Shown: positions 7,510 through 16,054 of the stretch, piece after piece
How positions within the stretch are numbered: position 1 is the stretch's first letter
Layout: each line of letters opens with the position of its first letter
Assembly: GCA_017448245.1 (NCBI GenBank)
Contig: JAFSLV010000011.1
Location: 124,001 to 188,000 of the forward strand
Length of the DNA: 64,000 bases
Direction of reading: 5' to 3'
Source: Lachnospiraceae bacterium
GTDB taxonomy: Bacteria; Bacillota; Clostridia; Lachnospirales; Lachnospiraceae
Notes under the pieces: generated by a model
Database searches by the model: none
Told to the model about the DNA's origin: nothing
The model's input: only the letters and a program-made list of their open reading frames with translations
Position numbers and translations under genes: made by a program

Positions 7510-9279
7510 ATGAGCAAGAGCAGAGGTTTGTTTATGCAGGCCGGGATCCTTGCGGCGACGGGAATCATCGTCCGGATCATCGGTCTGTTATACAGAAGTC
7601 CCCTGACCGCCATCATCGGCGACGAGGGCAACGGCTATTACGGTTATGCATATAACTGTTACATGATTGCGCTTTTGATTTCCTCTTATTCGATTCCCTC
7701 CGCCGTCTCCAAGATCATTTCCGGCAAGCTCGCCGTCGGCCAGTATATCTATGCACAGCGCACGTTCCGTGCGGCCATGTATTATGTTGCCGTGATCGGC
7801 GGCATCATTTCCCTTGTACTCATGATCTTTGCAAGGAGCTTTGTGACGGACCCCAATGCCGTGCCGGTACTGAGGATCTTTGCGCCGACCGTCTTTTTAT
7901 TCGGAGTACTGGGTGTCTTGCGCGGCTACTTCCAGGCGCACAAGACGATGGTGCAGACATCGATCTCGCAGATCCTGGAACAGATCGGCAATGCCCTGAT
8001 CTCGATCCTGATGGCGCTGATTCTGCGCAGCACGGTCTCTTTGCCGGAGGTCGAAACGGAGGAGGCGATGGCGGCCTACCAGACATCGCGCGCGGTGCGG
8101 GGCGCCATGGGAAGCGCCCTGGGAACGGGCGCCGGTGTGCTGATTGCGCTGGTCTTTATGGTGATGCTCTACATGGCCAACCGCCCGTATGTGCACGACC
8201 GTGTCTTTCTCGACATGCATGCACCCGCCCCCATGACCGTTGTGATGAAGCGCCTCGTTTCCTACGTGACGCCGTTTCTGCTCTCGACGCTTGTCTACAA
8301 TATGACGACGCTGCTCAACCAGACGATCTATACGAGGGTCATGATCGGCGCAAGGGGCATGGAGGGGAGTCTCGTCGCGTCGGAATACGGGATCTTTTCC
8401 GGGAAGGCCGTGCTGATCACCAATATTCCGATCGCGATCGCGGCGGCTGTCTCGAGTGCGATGATCCCCGAGATCTCCGCCAAGTATGCGAGGAAAAAGA
8501 GAAAGGCGGCAAGAAGCCTTGCGGGAGAGGTCATCCGCATGACGATGCTGATCGCGATTCCCTCGACCGTTGGTCTGATTGCGCTGGCAAGGCCGGTGAC
8601 GATGCTTCTTTTCCCGCAGCAGGCGTCGCTCGCGAAGGCCTCCTATCTGCTGATGGCGCTTGCCGTGACGGTGGCGCTGTATTCGTTTTCGACACTGACC
8701 AATGCCATCCTGCAGAGCGCGGGCAAGCCCTGGACGCCGGTGATCAATTCGCTCATCGCCATTGCCCTGCAGGCGTTTCTTCTGTGGCTTCTTCTCTATG
8801 TGACGCCGCTCGGGATCTATGCGATGGTCATCGCGCTCATCCTGCATGCGGTGCTCACCTGTCTGCTCAACCAGATGAGCATTTCACGTTACCGGCTTGC
8901 GACCATCAACGTCAGGCTCTATTTCTTTGAACCGCTGGAGGCCGCGTTTGTCATGGGCATCTGCTGCTTTGTCGTATACTTTTTGCTGCAGCTTCTTTTG
9001 GGACTTGTGATTCCCGGTGCGTATTTTGTCAATCTGATCTCCGTACTGCCCGCGATTCTCACGGGGGTCTATGCCTATGCCTTTGTGCTGCTGAGAACCG
9101 GAACGGTGACAAAGGAAGAGCTGAGGCGCTTCCCGCGCGGAGAGACCCTCTACCGGATCGCCTGCGCCACAGGGATCTATGCCAAAAAACGCAGGCGTAC
9201 CCGCACGGCAAAGTCGTACGGGCAGGTGCGGCATACCTCCGCAAAGAAGAGAAAGCGCAAGAACCGTTATGGCTTTTGA
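7510..9279 (+). CDS. MOP-superfamily flippase (SpoVB/MurJ-like)
   Basis: 589 residues with about 14 hydrophobic spans. The start (LFMQAGILAATGIIVRIIGLLYRSPL) and IGDEGNGYYGYAYNCY are typical of the SpoVB/polysaccharide-transporter group of the MOP superfamily. Such proteins flip lipid-linked cell wall or polysaccharide precursors across the membrane. In sporulating relatives SpoVB serves cortex synthesis, but others act in vegetative growth. The tail (about residues 555-589) is very basic and extends into the cytoplasm. It follows glgA by 18 nt and overlaps the next gene by 11 nt. Confidence 0.85.
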   Translation: MSKSRGLFMQAGILAATGIIVRIIGLLYRSPLTAIIGDEGNGYYGYAYNCYMIALLISSYSIPSAVSKIISGKLAVGQYIYAQRTFRAAMYYVAVIGGIISLVLMIFARSFVTDPNAVPVLRIFAPTVFLFGVLGVLRGYFQAHKTMVQTSISQILEQIGNALISILMALILRSTVSLPEVETEEAMAAYQTSRAVRGAMGSALGTGAGVLIALVFMVMLYMANRPYVHDRVFLDMHAPAPMTVVMKRLVSYVTPFLLSTLVYNMTTLLNQTIYTRVMIGARGMEGSLVASEYGIFSGKAVLITNIPIAIAAAVSSAMIPEISAKYARKKRKAARSLAGEVIRMTMLIAIPSTVGLIALARPVTMLLFPQQASLAKASYLLMALAVTVALYSFSTLTNAILQSAGKPWTPVINSLIAIALQAFLLWLLLYVTPLGIYAMVIALILHAVLTCLLNQMSISRYRLATINVRLYFFEPLEAAFVMGICCFVVYFLLQLLLGLVIPGAYFVNLISVLPAILTGVYAYAFVLLRTGTVTKEELRRFPRGETLYRIACATGIYAKKRRRTRTAKSYGQVRHTSAKKRKRKNRYGF

Positions 9280-11092
9280 CGGATTCACGGTGGCGGCACT
9301 GGTATCGGAGTGTTCTGCGCATATCACGGACGCGCGTATCTTAAAAATCGCCCAGACGGAAAAAGACGAACTCACACTGACACTCCGGTGTGAGGAACGG
9401 GAAGGCCGCAACAGGCAGCAAAAGCTCGTGCTGAGCGCCTCCTCACAGCAGCCGCTGTGCTATCTGACAACGGCACAGAAGGCGGCACCTGCAAGCGCGC
9501 CCGCCTTTTGCATGCTGCTGCGCAAGTATCTCCAGAACGGAAGGATTGTTTCCGTTACGCAACCGGGCACGGAGCGCGTCATCCGGTTTGCGGTGCGACA
9601 CTATGACGAGATGGGCGACTTACGGACCTATACGCTGCTCATCGAGCTGATGGGCAAGCACTCCAATATCATCCTGACCGACGAGTCGGACAAAATCCTC
9701 GACGCGATCAAACATATCCCGCCCTCGGTATCCTCCGTCCGCGAGGTGCTGCCGGGAAGAGCGTATTTTTTGCCGGACACACAAAAAAAACGCAATCCGG
9801 CGGAGGTGTCGGATGTCGTGACGCTCAAAAACATCCTGACGGAGAAGACCGCCGCGGACATCCATCAGGCGCTCTATCAGCGGTTTACGGGGATCTCGCC
9901 GCAGCTGTCGGCGGAACTGTGTTACCGGGCGGGGGTCGGGCCTGGTGCGCATCCGGAGGAGATGTCGTATGAGGCGTATCAGTCACTTTTGGGCGCGCTT
10001 GCGGATGTCTGTAAAAGAATGCGGGAGAGAGACTTTGCGCCCGTGATCTATTATGAGGCAGGCAAGGCAAAGGAATATGCGCCGTTTCCTTTTTTGTCCT
10101 TTGAAGAGCGCACGGACGTCTTCCGTGCGGAGTGCATGGAGAGCATGTCAGAGCTGATCGTGCGGTTCTATGCGGCAAAGGACGCCGCGTCCCGCATCAA
10201 GAACAAATCCTCCGATGTCAGACAGCAGGTCAATACGCTTCTTGCGCGTGCCGCAAGAAAACTCGATCTGCAGACGGCGCAGCTGTCGGATACGGAAAAG
10301 AAGGACACCTTCCGCCGCTACGGGGAGCTGCTGACAGCGTATGCGCATGAGATCGCACCGGGCGCAAAGCGTGCACAGGTGACGGATTATCATACGGGGC
10401 AGGAGGTGACGATCCGTCTCGACGAGACGCTGGATGCGGGAAAGAACGCACAGAAGTATTTTGACCGGTATGCAAGAATGAAGCGTACGGCGGAAAATCT
10501 CGCCGTGCAGATCGGACAGACGAAAGAGGAGATCGGCTTTTTACAAGGCCTGCAGACGGAGCTTGCCATCGCGACGGAGGAAGCGGATCTTGCGGAGATC
10601 CGCAGGGAGCTTGCGGAAAGCGGCTATACCGGAAAGCAAAAGGACGGAAAGCAACAGCGGAAGGGAAAAAACAAAAAGAGTGCGGAAAAGACACCGGTCA
10701 GTGCCCCTCTGCATTTTACGACGACGGACGGCTACGATGTCTATGTCGGAAAGACCGGCTACCAGAACGATGCGCTGACCTTTCACGGCCGCGGCAAAAA
10801 CGACTGGTGGTTTCATGCCAAACAGATCCCGGGATCCCACGTGGTGCTGCGCGCGGATACAAAAGAGATTCCCGACCGCGCCTTTGTGGAGGCCGCACAG
10901 CTCGCCGCCTATTACAGTGCGGGACGTGAAAACGGCAGGGTCGAGGTCGATTATACGGAGCTCAAAAACGTGAAAAAGCCCGGCGGGGGTAAACCGGGCT
11001 TTGTCGTGTACTATACCAATTATTCGATGGTTGCGGACGCGGATATCACTTTTTGTACGAAAAATCCGGAATCCCGTGCCACCGCTCCCTAA
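9269..11092 (+). CDS. rqcH: Ribosome quality control factor RqcH (NFACT family)
   Basis: About 607 residues with the NFACT order: NFACT-N (MAFDGFTVAALVSEC to IELMGKHSNIILTD), helix-hairpin and coiled-coil segments, and NFACT-R near the C-terminus (DVYVGKTGYQNDALTF, WWFHAKQIPGSHVVLR). RqcH binds stalled 50S subunits with peptidyl-tRNA and recruits tRNA-Ala to add a C-terminal alanine tail for degradation. The DR pair that is essential in NFACT-N appears as ER (Glu102-Arg103). The ATG at 9269 fits the family start. The 3' end overlaps the convergent beta-glucuronidase gene by 47 bp. It can also be annotated as FbpA-like. Confidence 0.9.
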   Translation: MAFDGFTVAALVSECSAHITDARILKIAQTEKDELTLTLRCEEREGRNRQQKLVLSASSQQPLCYLTTAQKAAPASAPAFCMLLRKYLQNGRIVSVTQPGTERVIRFAVRHYDEMGDLRTYTLLIELMGKHSNIILTDESDKILDAIKHIPPSVSSVREVLPGRAYFLPDTQKKRNPAEVSDVVTLKNILTEKTAADIHQALYQRFTGISPQLSAELCYRAGVGPGAHPEEMSYEAYQSLLGALADVCKRMRERDFAPVIYYEAGKAKEYAPFPFLSFEERTDVFRAECMESMSELIVRFYAAKDAASRIKNKSSDVRQQVNTLLARAARKLDLQTAQLSDTEKKDTFRRYGELLTAYAHEIAPGAKRAQVTDYHTGQEVTIRLDETLDAGKNAQKYFDRYARMKRTAENLAVQIGQTKEEIGFLQGLQTELAIATEEADLAEIRRELAESGYTGKQKDGKQQRKGKNKKSAEKTPVSAPLHFTTTDGYDVYVGKTGYQNDALTFHGRGKNDWWFHAKQIPGSHVVLRADTKEIPDRAFVEAAQLAAYYSAGRENGRVEVDYTELKNVKKPGGGKPGFVVYYTNYSMVADADITFCTKNPESRATAP

Positions 11093-12881
11093 AGTAATGC
11101 GCGGCAAGCTTGGGTTTGCGGTCTCTCGTGAAGAGGCCTTTTTTGTTGCCCTGCACACGGAGGAGGGACTGCGAGGTCGCAAAGTCCGCAAAGTTCCAGA
11201 CCTGCTCGCCGACAACACATTTGAATCGGTCGAGTGCGGCATTGTTGGCCTTGTAATACTCCGTCTGGTATTCCTCGGTATACATGACGGGCGTCGTGTC
11301 ATGGAAGCCCATGACGGTATCCGCGCCGTACTCGGTGATGATGACGGGCTTGCCGATCCTCTCCCAGGCGGCGAGCTCCTTGCAAAAGAGATCGATGGGC
11401 CAGTCGAGATCCGGACCTCCCGCGTACCATCCGTAATACCGGTTGAGGCAGATGACGTCGGAGAGCCTCGAAGAGACGTCGTCCTTCGGGCTGCCCGCGG
11501 ACTGGACGCTGACGAGCGTCACGGGGCGCTTTTGCGGATCGAGCTTTCTGGCCAGATCAAAGAGCGGTTTAAAGTACTGCAAGGCACCGGGGCCCGAAGA
11601 GTCCGGCTCGTTGGCGATCGACCACAGCACCACGCAGGCGTGGTTTTTGTCTCTTTTGATCAGATCTCGTACGACCTCCTTGTGATGGGCGAGGGTCTTG
11701 AGTCCGTGCTTCTTGTCAAAGGTCGTGACCTTTTGTCCGCCGAAATTGGCACCGCCGCCAAAGAGAAGATTGACGCCGACCGCCGTCGTTTCGTCGATGA
11801 CCACGATCCCTTCCTCGTCGCACAGGCGCATCATCTCCTCGCTGTAGGGATAGTGACTCGTGCGGAAGGAATTGGCGCCCTGCCACTTCATGATCGAGAT
11901 GTCCTTGGCATTCATCGGCTCGTTGATGCCGCGCCCCGCGGGGAAGGTATCCTCGTGCTTGCCATAGCCCTTGAAATAAAAGGGCTTGCCGTTGATCAGG
12001 AATCGCTTTCCTTTGACCTGTACCGTGCGCACGCCGTAACGCGTCGTATAGACGTCCGTGCCGAAGCGTACCTTTACGTCATAGAGATAGGCGTGCAGAG
12101 GCTGCCACAGATGCACGCTTTTCACTGTGAGCTTTCCGGTGAGTCCCTCGCCTTTTGCGACACGCCGTCCCGAATGATCAAAGAGCTCGATCGAGCAGTC
12201 GCCCTTTCCCTTTGTTTCAATCTCATAAGAGATGACGGCGTCCTTTCCCTTGACCGAGGAGGTGAGCGTCACATCCTCGATATGCGCCTTCGGTGTCGTA
12301 TAGATGCGGACGGACCGGTTGATCCCGGCATAATGGAAAAAGTCAAAATTGGGATGCAGGGTTTTCTTTTTCTGCGGGGACAATCCCCCCATCATCGATG
12401 CGAGTCCTCCCATCATGGAGGCCTTGCCTCCGACCGGAAGCGTCGTATAGTCGATCCGGTTGTCGACCGCAACCGTGAGGAGATTGGTGCCCTCTTTGAG
12501 GCAGCCCGTCAGCTCCGCCTCAAAGGGGAGGCATCCGCCCGAATGGGCGGCGACCATCGTGCCGTTGACATAGACAGTTGCATGTTGGATGACACTGTCA
12601 AAGCGCAGCATGATGCGTTCGTTTTTGAGGATGTGTGAGGGCAGCGCAAAAGGACGCTGGTAAAAGACCGGTCCCACATGATCCCTGAGGGAGATGTCAT
12701 CCTTGATATCGTTGTAGGAAGAGGGCACGGGCATCGTCATCGGAGATCTGAGCGGCTTTTCGTACCAGCGCTCCTTCATGCCCCGGCTTTCGCCCGATGC
12801 CGTCTCTTCGTCTTTTTTGAAATTCCAGATACCGTCGAGACGGATGACGAGTCTCGATTCGGTCATTTCGGGATATAACAT
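11046..12881 (-). CDS. uidA: Beta-glucuronidase (GH2, Loop 1-like)
   Basis: 611 residues. Sugar-binding, immunoglobulin-like and TIM-barrel domains are in GH2 order. The acid/base is Glu425 in WSIANEPDS and the nucleophile is Glu517 in ITEYGAD. The glucuronate-specific N-x-K motif is Asn579 and Lys581 in GNKKGLFTRDRKPK. After VIDETTAVGVNL comes a long active-site loop (about residues 372-400) as in Loop 1 gut enzymes. No signal peptide, so it acts inside the cell on imported glucuronides. AGGAGG precedes the ATG. It is the last gene of the uxaC operon. Residues 154-167 hold a doubled ASMMGGL. Confidence 0.95.
   Translation of the reverse strand: MLYPEMTESRLVIRLDGIWNFKKDEETASGESRGMKERWYEKPLRSPMTMPVPSSYNDIKDDISLRDHVGPVFYQRPFALPSHILKNERIMLRFDSVIQHATVYVNGTMVAAHSGGCLPFEAELTGCLKEGTNLLTVAVDNRIDYTTLPVGGKASMMGGLASMMGGLSPQKKKTLHPNFDFFHYAGINRSVRIYTTPKAHIEDVTLTSSVKGKDAVISYEIETKGKGDCSIELFDHSGRRVAKGEGLTGKLTVKSVHLWQPLHAYLYDVKVRFGTDVYTTRYGVRTVQVKGKRFLINGKPFYFKGYGKHEDTFPAGRGINEPMNAKDISIMKWQGANSFRTSHYPYSEEMMRLCDEEGIVVIDETTAVGVNLLFGGGANFGGQKVTTFDKKHGLKTLAHHKEVVRDLIKRDKNHACVVLWSIANEPDSSGPGALQYFKPLFDLARKLDPQKRPVTLVSVQSAGSPKDDVSSRLSDVICLNRYYGWYAGGPDLDWPIDLFCKELAAWERIGKPVIITEYGADTVMGFHDTTPVMYTEEYQTEYYKANNAALDRFKCVVGEQVWNFADFATSQSLLRVQGNKKGLFTRDRKPKLAAHYFRERWHGIPDFSYKK
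12381..12422 (-). repeat. Imperfect 21-bp tandem duplication inside uidA
   Basis: The codons for residues 154-160 and 161-167 both encode ASMMGGL. The two 21-nt units differ only at silent positions, which suggests an old duplication that has been kept. It lies in a surface loop before the conserved FDFFHYAGINRSV. Confidence 0.8.
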
Positions 12882-12926
12882 ATGCGATCCTCCTTTTTTT
12901 GTTTCACTGATCCGCAGGCAGTCCGG

Positions 12927-14426
12927 TCAGGCTGCCGCATCATTATCTCCGTGTGAGGCCTTGATTTCCGCAATCTTTTCCCGGATTTCCTCCATCTTTT
13001 CCCTGGTCAGGGGATAGAAGCGCATCGCGATGATGTTGCAGATGAGTCCGATGCTGACGAGGCCGTAGGTGATAAAGACACCGACGTTGCGCAGCGCATC
13101 GCTGTAGGGCGTATCGACGTCGGGCATGACATCCTTAAAGCCGATCGCCGCGATCAGGAGCGACGTGATGAAGGGGGCAAGCGAAGAGATGAGCTTGTCC
13201 ACGAAGGAAAAGAGCGTGCCCATGAGACCCGGCACATACTTGCCGGTGCGGTAGGTCTCATAGTCGGCACAGTCCGCCGTCATCGGAATGACGATCTGTG
13301 CGGAGACCCCCATAAAACCGGACGTGATGATCGTGAGGACAAAGAGCGCGATCGTAAAGAAGGAGAGTCCCGTAAAGCCTTCCATGCCGGGAAGACGCAG
13401 TGTCGTCGGGTCGCCCGCGATCCACAGCAAAGCCATCAGGAGATTGCCGATCAGGGCCACCCAGGAGCAGACGATCATGATCTTGCGCTGCCCGAGACGG
13501 CCCGCAAAGTACCCCGCCAGCACGATGATGAAGGGAATCGAGATCACGGACGTGATCAGCGAGAAGGTGCCGGACAGGGAATAGGCACCCGCGACGATGC
13601 CGTACATGATGACGGTGACGACACCGGTTTTTGCGGCATTGGCGAGCTTGTCGGTGGAGGCGGACAGAACCAGCATCTGGATCGCGCGGTTGTTTTTTAA
13701 GACCTCCGCATAGTCGCTGAAGCGGATCTGCTGTGCCTCGCCGGTGCCGAAGTATTTGCGGTTGTCCTTGGGCCAGATGGAGATGACGGCGATCACGGTG
13801 CAGACGGCGGAGGCAAAGGCAACAATCATCCAGATCTCATGGAAGATGCCGACGTCATTGGTAAAGCCGCCGTACTTGGGCGCGAGCACCGAGGAGACGA
13901 CGATCTGCAGTCCCATGAACAGGATGATATTGTAGATCGCGTCAAAGATCGCAAAGACCGGACGCTGTTTGGGATCGTTGGTCACGCAGGACTGTGCGCT
14001 CTTTGTGACGATGCACTGGAAGGTATAGCCGATGTAATACAAAAGGTTCATGACGATAAAGAAGGCGATGCGCGCGCCGCCCTCCGGGATCGACGGTGTC
14101 ACGTGAAAGATGATAAAGCTCGTGACAAACAAAATGATATTGCCGATGACCATGAAGGGACGGTTTTTGCCGAATTTGCCGTCCGTCTTGTCGAGGATAA
14201 AGCCGATGAAGGGATCGGTGATGCCGTCCCACAGACGCATGAGCATCGAGAAGGAGCCGGCGAGCACCACCCCCAGACCGACCCAGCCGGTGATGAAATA
14301 GGCGATGAAGGTCATGGAAAACATATAGAGGTTGGTCGCCGTGTTGTTGAGAGCATAGCCGCCGATACGCCACAAGGGTACCCGGTGGATGCCGTTACCT
14401 ACATCGTACTTGGTGTTTTGTTCCAT
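12927..14426 (-). CDS. GPH-family (MFS) glycoside/hexuronide cation symporter
   Basis: 499 residues with about 12 membrane spans. The N-terminal part (WDGITDPFIGFILDKTDGKFGKNRPF) carries the charged loop of the glycoside-pentoside-hexuronide symporters, the group of MelB, GusB and XylP. Placed 40 nt after uxaC and 46 nt before uidA, it most likely imports glucuronides for the cytoplasmic beta-glucuronidase. That substrate is inferred from context; the family also moves other glycosides. The end is hydrophilic (KMEEIREKIAEIK). Confidence 0.88.
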   Translation of the reverse strand: MEQNTKYDVGNGIHRVPLWRIGGYALNNTATNLYMFSMTFIAYFITGWVGLGVVLAGSFSMLMRLWDGITDPFIGFILDKTDGKFGKNRPFMVIGNIILFVTSFIIFHVTPSIPEGGARIAFFIVMNLLYYIGYTFQCIVTKSAQSCVTNDPKQRPVFAIFDAIYNIILFMGLQIVVSSVLAPKYGGFTNDVGIFHEIWMIVAFASAVCTVIAVISIWPKDNRKYFGTGEAQQIRFSDYAEVLKNNRAIQMLVLSASTDKLANAAKTGVVTVIMYGIVAGAYSLSGTFSLITSVISIPFIIVLAGYFAGRLGQRKIMIVCSWVALIGNLLMALLWIAGDPTTLRLPGMEGFTGLSFFTIALFVLTIITSGFMGVSAQIVIPMTADCADYETYRTGKYVPGLMGTLFSFVDKLISSLAPFITSLLIAAIGFKDVMPDVDTPYSDALRNVGVFITYGLVSIGLICNIIAMRFYPLTREKMEEIREKIAEIKASHGDNDAAA

Positions 14427-14465
14427 TGGAAAGCCCCCTTTCTTGAAACAACGATTGCTTCTGTA

Positions 14466-15863
14466 TCAGGTAAAGCCAAAATACGATACCGCGTTGTGAT
14501 AACAGATATCCCGGATGATCTCCTCCGCGATCGTTCCGACCGGGAAGCGTCCGCTGTCGACCCATGTGCCGATCAGGTCGCACAGAATCCTGCGGAAGTA
14601 TTCGTGTCGGGCATAGGAGAGGAAGGAGCGGGAGTCGGTCAGCATCCCGACGAAGGTTGCCAGCATTCCCTGTGAGGCGAGACAGGTCAGATGGTCGCGC
14701 ATGCCCTGTTCGTGGTCATTGAACCACCAGGCGCTGCCGTGCTGGAGCTTACCGCGCATGCCGCCCTGGAAGGAGCCCATGATCGTTTCGATCATCACGT
14801 TGTCTGTCGGATGCAGCGAATAGAGAACGGTCTTTGGCAAAAGACCGTCCGCGGCCAGTGCCTGCAGAAAGCCCGCGAGCTCTTCGGGCGGCTGACGTCT
14901 GCCGATCGCGTCGCCTCCGGCATCCGGTCCCTTGATGCGCATCAGAACAGGATGCAGATTGCGCTGTACGCCAAAGTGCAGCTGCATGACCCAGTTTCTT
15001 TTGGCATATTCCCTTGCGAGGAAGAGCAACAGGAAGCAGGTAAACGCAGTGATCTCATCCGCGGTCAGGGGCTGCCCCGCAAGCTTTTTTTGCAGGATCG
15101 CGTCCGCTTCCCCTTCCGTAATGTCCCTGAAGGGGACAAAGTCAAGCCCGTGATCGGAGACGGTGGCACCGTTCGCGGCAAAGAAATCCATCCGGCGCCT
15201 TAGCGCCAGCCGCAAGGAGGCAATGTCTTCGATGACGGTCCCGGACGCTTCGGAGAGCCTCTCCAGATAAGCGGCAAAGTCTTCCTTTTCGATGTGGAGC
15301 GCCGCATCCGGGCGGAAGGCGGGCAGCACCTTTGTCGCAAAGGAGGTATCCCGCGCGATCTCCCTGTGCCACCTGAGATCATCCGCTGGGTCGTCCGTCG
15401 TGCACAGATGCGTGACACGCGAAGAGGTGATGAGGCCGCGTGCGCTCATGGAAGGGTCTTTGAGCTTTTCGTTACAGGCGGCGCAGATCTCCTTTGCGTT
15501 TTGCGCGTGCAGCGTTTCCGTGATGCCAAAATAACGGGCAAGCTCGAGATGCGACCAGTGGAAGAGCGGATTGCCGATCGCCCGGGAGAGGGTATCCGCA
15601 AAGGCGAGAAACTTGTCTTCCGGGTCCGCGTCCCCGGTAATCAGCGCCTCGTCACAGCCGTATGCGCGCATCAGACGCCATTTGTAATGGTCGCCGGACA
15701 GCCACAGATCCGTGATATTGTCAAAGCGTTTGTCGATCGCGATCTCTTCGGGAGACAGATGACAATGATAGTCGACGATCGGGAGAGACGCGGCGTGATC
15801 GTGATAGTATGCCTCGGCCCTGCCGGTAGAGAGAAGGAAGCTGCCTTTTGCAGAAAGATCCAT
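14466..15863 (-). CDS. uxaC: Uronate isomerase
   Basis: 465 residues. The enzyme converts D-glucuronate to D-fructuronate and D-galacturonate to D-tagaturonate, the first step of hexuronate breakdown. The metal-binding motif DYHCHLSPEEIA (His33, His35), FDNITDLWLSGDHYKWRLMR and the C-terminal RHEYFRRILCDLIG are family hallmarks. GGGAGG precedes the ATG at 15863. It opens the operon uxaC-transporter-uidA. The following steps (UxuB, UxuA, KdgK, KdgA) are not in the window. Confidence 0.96.
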   Translation of the reverse strand: MDLSAKGSFLLSTGRAEAYYHDHAASLPIVDYHCHLSPEEIAIDKRFDNITDLWLSGDHYKWRLMRAYGCDEALITGDADPEDKFLAFADTLSRAIGNPLFHWSHLELARYFGITETLHAQNAKEICAACNEKLKDPSMSARGLITSSRVTHLCTTDDPADDLRWHREIARDTSFATKVLPAFRPDAALHIEKEDFAAYLERLSEASGTVIEDIASLRLALRRRMDFFAANGATVSDHGLDFVPFRDITEGEADAILQKKLAGQPLTADEITAFTCFLLLFLAREYAKRNWVMQLHFGVQRNLHPVLMRIKGPDAGGDAIGRRQPPEELAGFLQALAADGLLPKTVLYSLHPTDNVMIETIMGSFQGGMRGKLQHGSAWWFNDHEQGMRDHLTCLASQGMLATFVGMLTDSRSFLSYARHEYFRRILCDLIGTWVDSGRFPVGTIAEEIIRDICYHNAVSYFGFT

Positions 15864-15909
15864 ACACCCAGTCCTCCCGTAAAAAGTCCGCCTGTGCTGT
15901 GTATGAGAA

Positions 15910-15973
15910 ACCATACCCTTCTTTATAATAACAAACAAATGATAAAGCGTAAAGAAGTATGGTATACTAATTA
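15910..15973. promoter_or_regulatory. Divergent control region with inverted repeat and extended -10
   Basis: ACCATACCCTTCTTT (15910-15924) and AAAGAAGTATGGT (15951-15963) are inverted copies apart from two extra bases. TGGTATACT at 15961-15968 gives an extended -10 for the rightward dehydrogenase gene, and the wider site 15956-15973 shows a TGGTATACTA core like FadR-subfamily GntR operators such as UxuR sites. The same core occurs at unrelated promoters here, so this resemblance is weak evidence on its own. Confidence 0.4.
15925..15953 (-). promoter_or_regulatory. Promoter of the uxaC operon
   Basis: On the minus strand TTTACG (15953-15948), 17 nt, TATTAT (15930-15925). The two arms of an inverted repeat (15910-15924 and 15951-15963) flank it, so an operator role is plausible. 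Confidence 0.5.
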
Positions 15974-15992
15974 AGAGCATATCAAAACAGAC

Positions 15993-16026
15993 GGCTTTCC
16001 GGACGCGGCCGCGTAAGGAAACCGGC
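15993..16026 (+). promoter_or_regulatory. Leader hairpin with a 12-bp perfect palindrome
   Basis: ACGCGGCCGCGT at 16003-16014 is a perfect palindrome flanked by CTTTCC and GGAAA arms, giving a long GC-rich hairpin in the leader of the dehydrogenase mRNA, about 30 nt before its Shine-Dalgarno sequence. No U-run follows. Confidence 0.45.
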
Positions 16027-16054
16027 GGATATTTCTTTCGGAAGGACAGGCGGG

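Noticed and set aside
11001-12638. 545-codon open frame antisense to uidA
   Set aside because: It lies fully against a gene with intact catalytic motifs, and its translation is rich in Arg, Asp and His with no domain, typical of the antisense of GC-rich genes.
15956-15973. UxuR/ExuR operator at the uxaC control region
   Set aside because: 13 of 18 bases fit the E. coli consensus, but the matching core TGGTATACT also occurs at mgtE and ftsK as an extended -10, so a specific claim is not justified.
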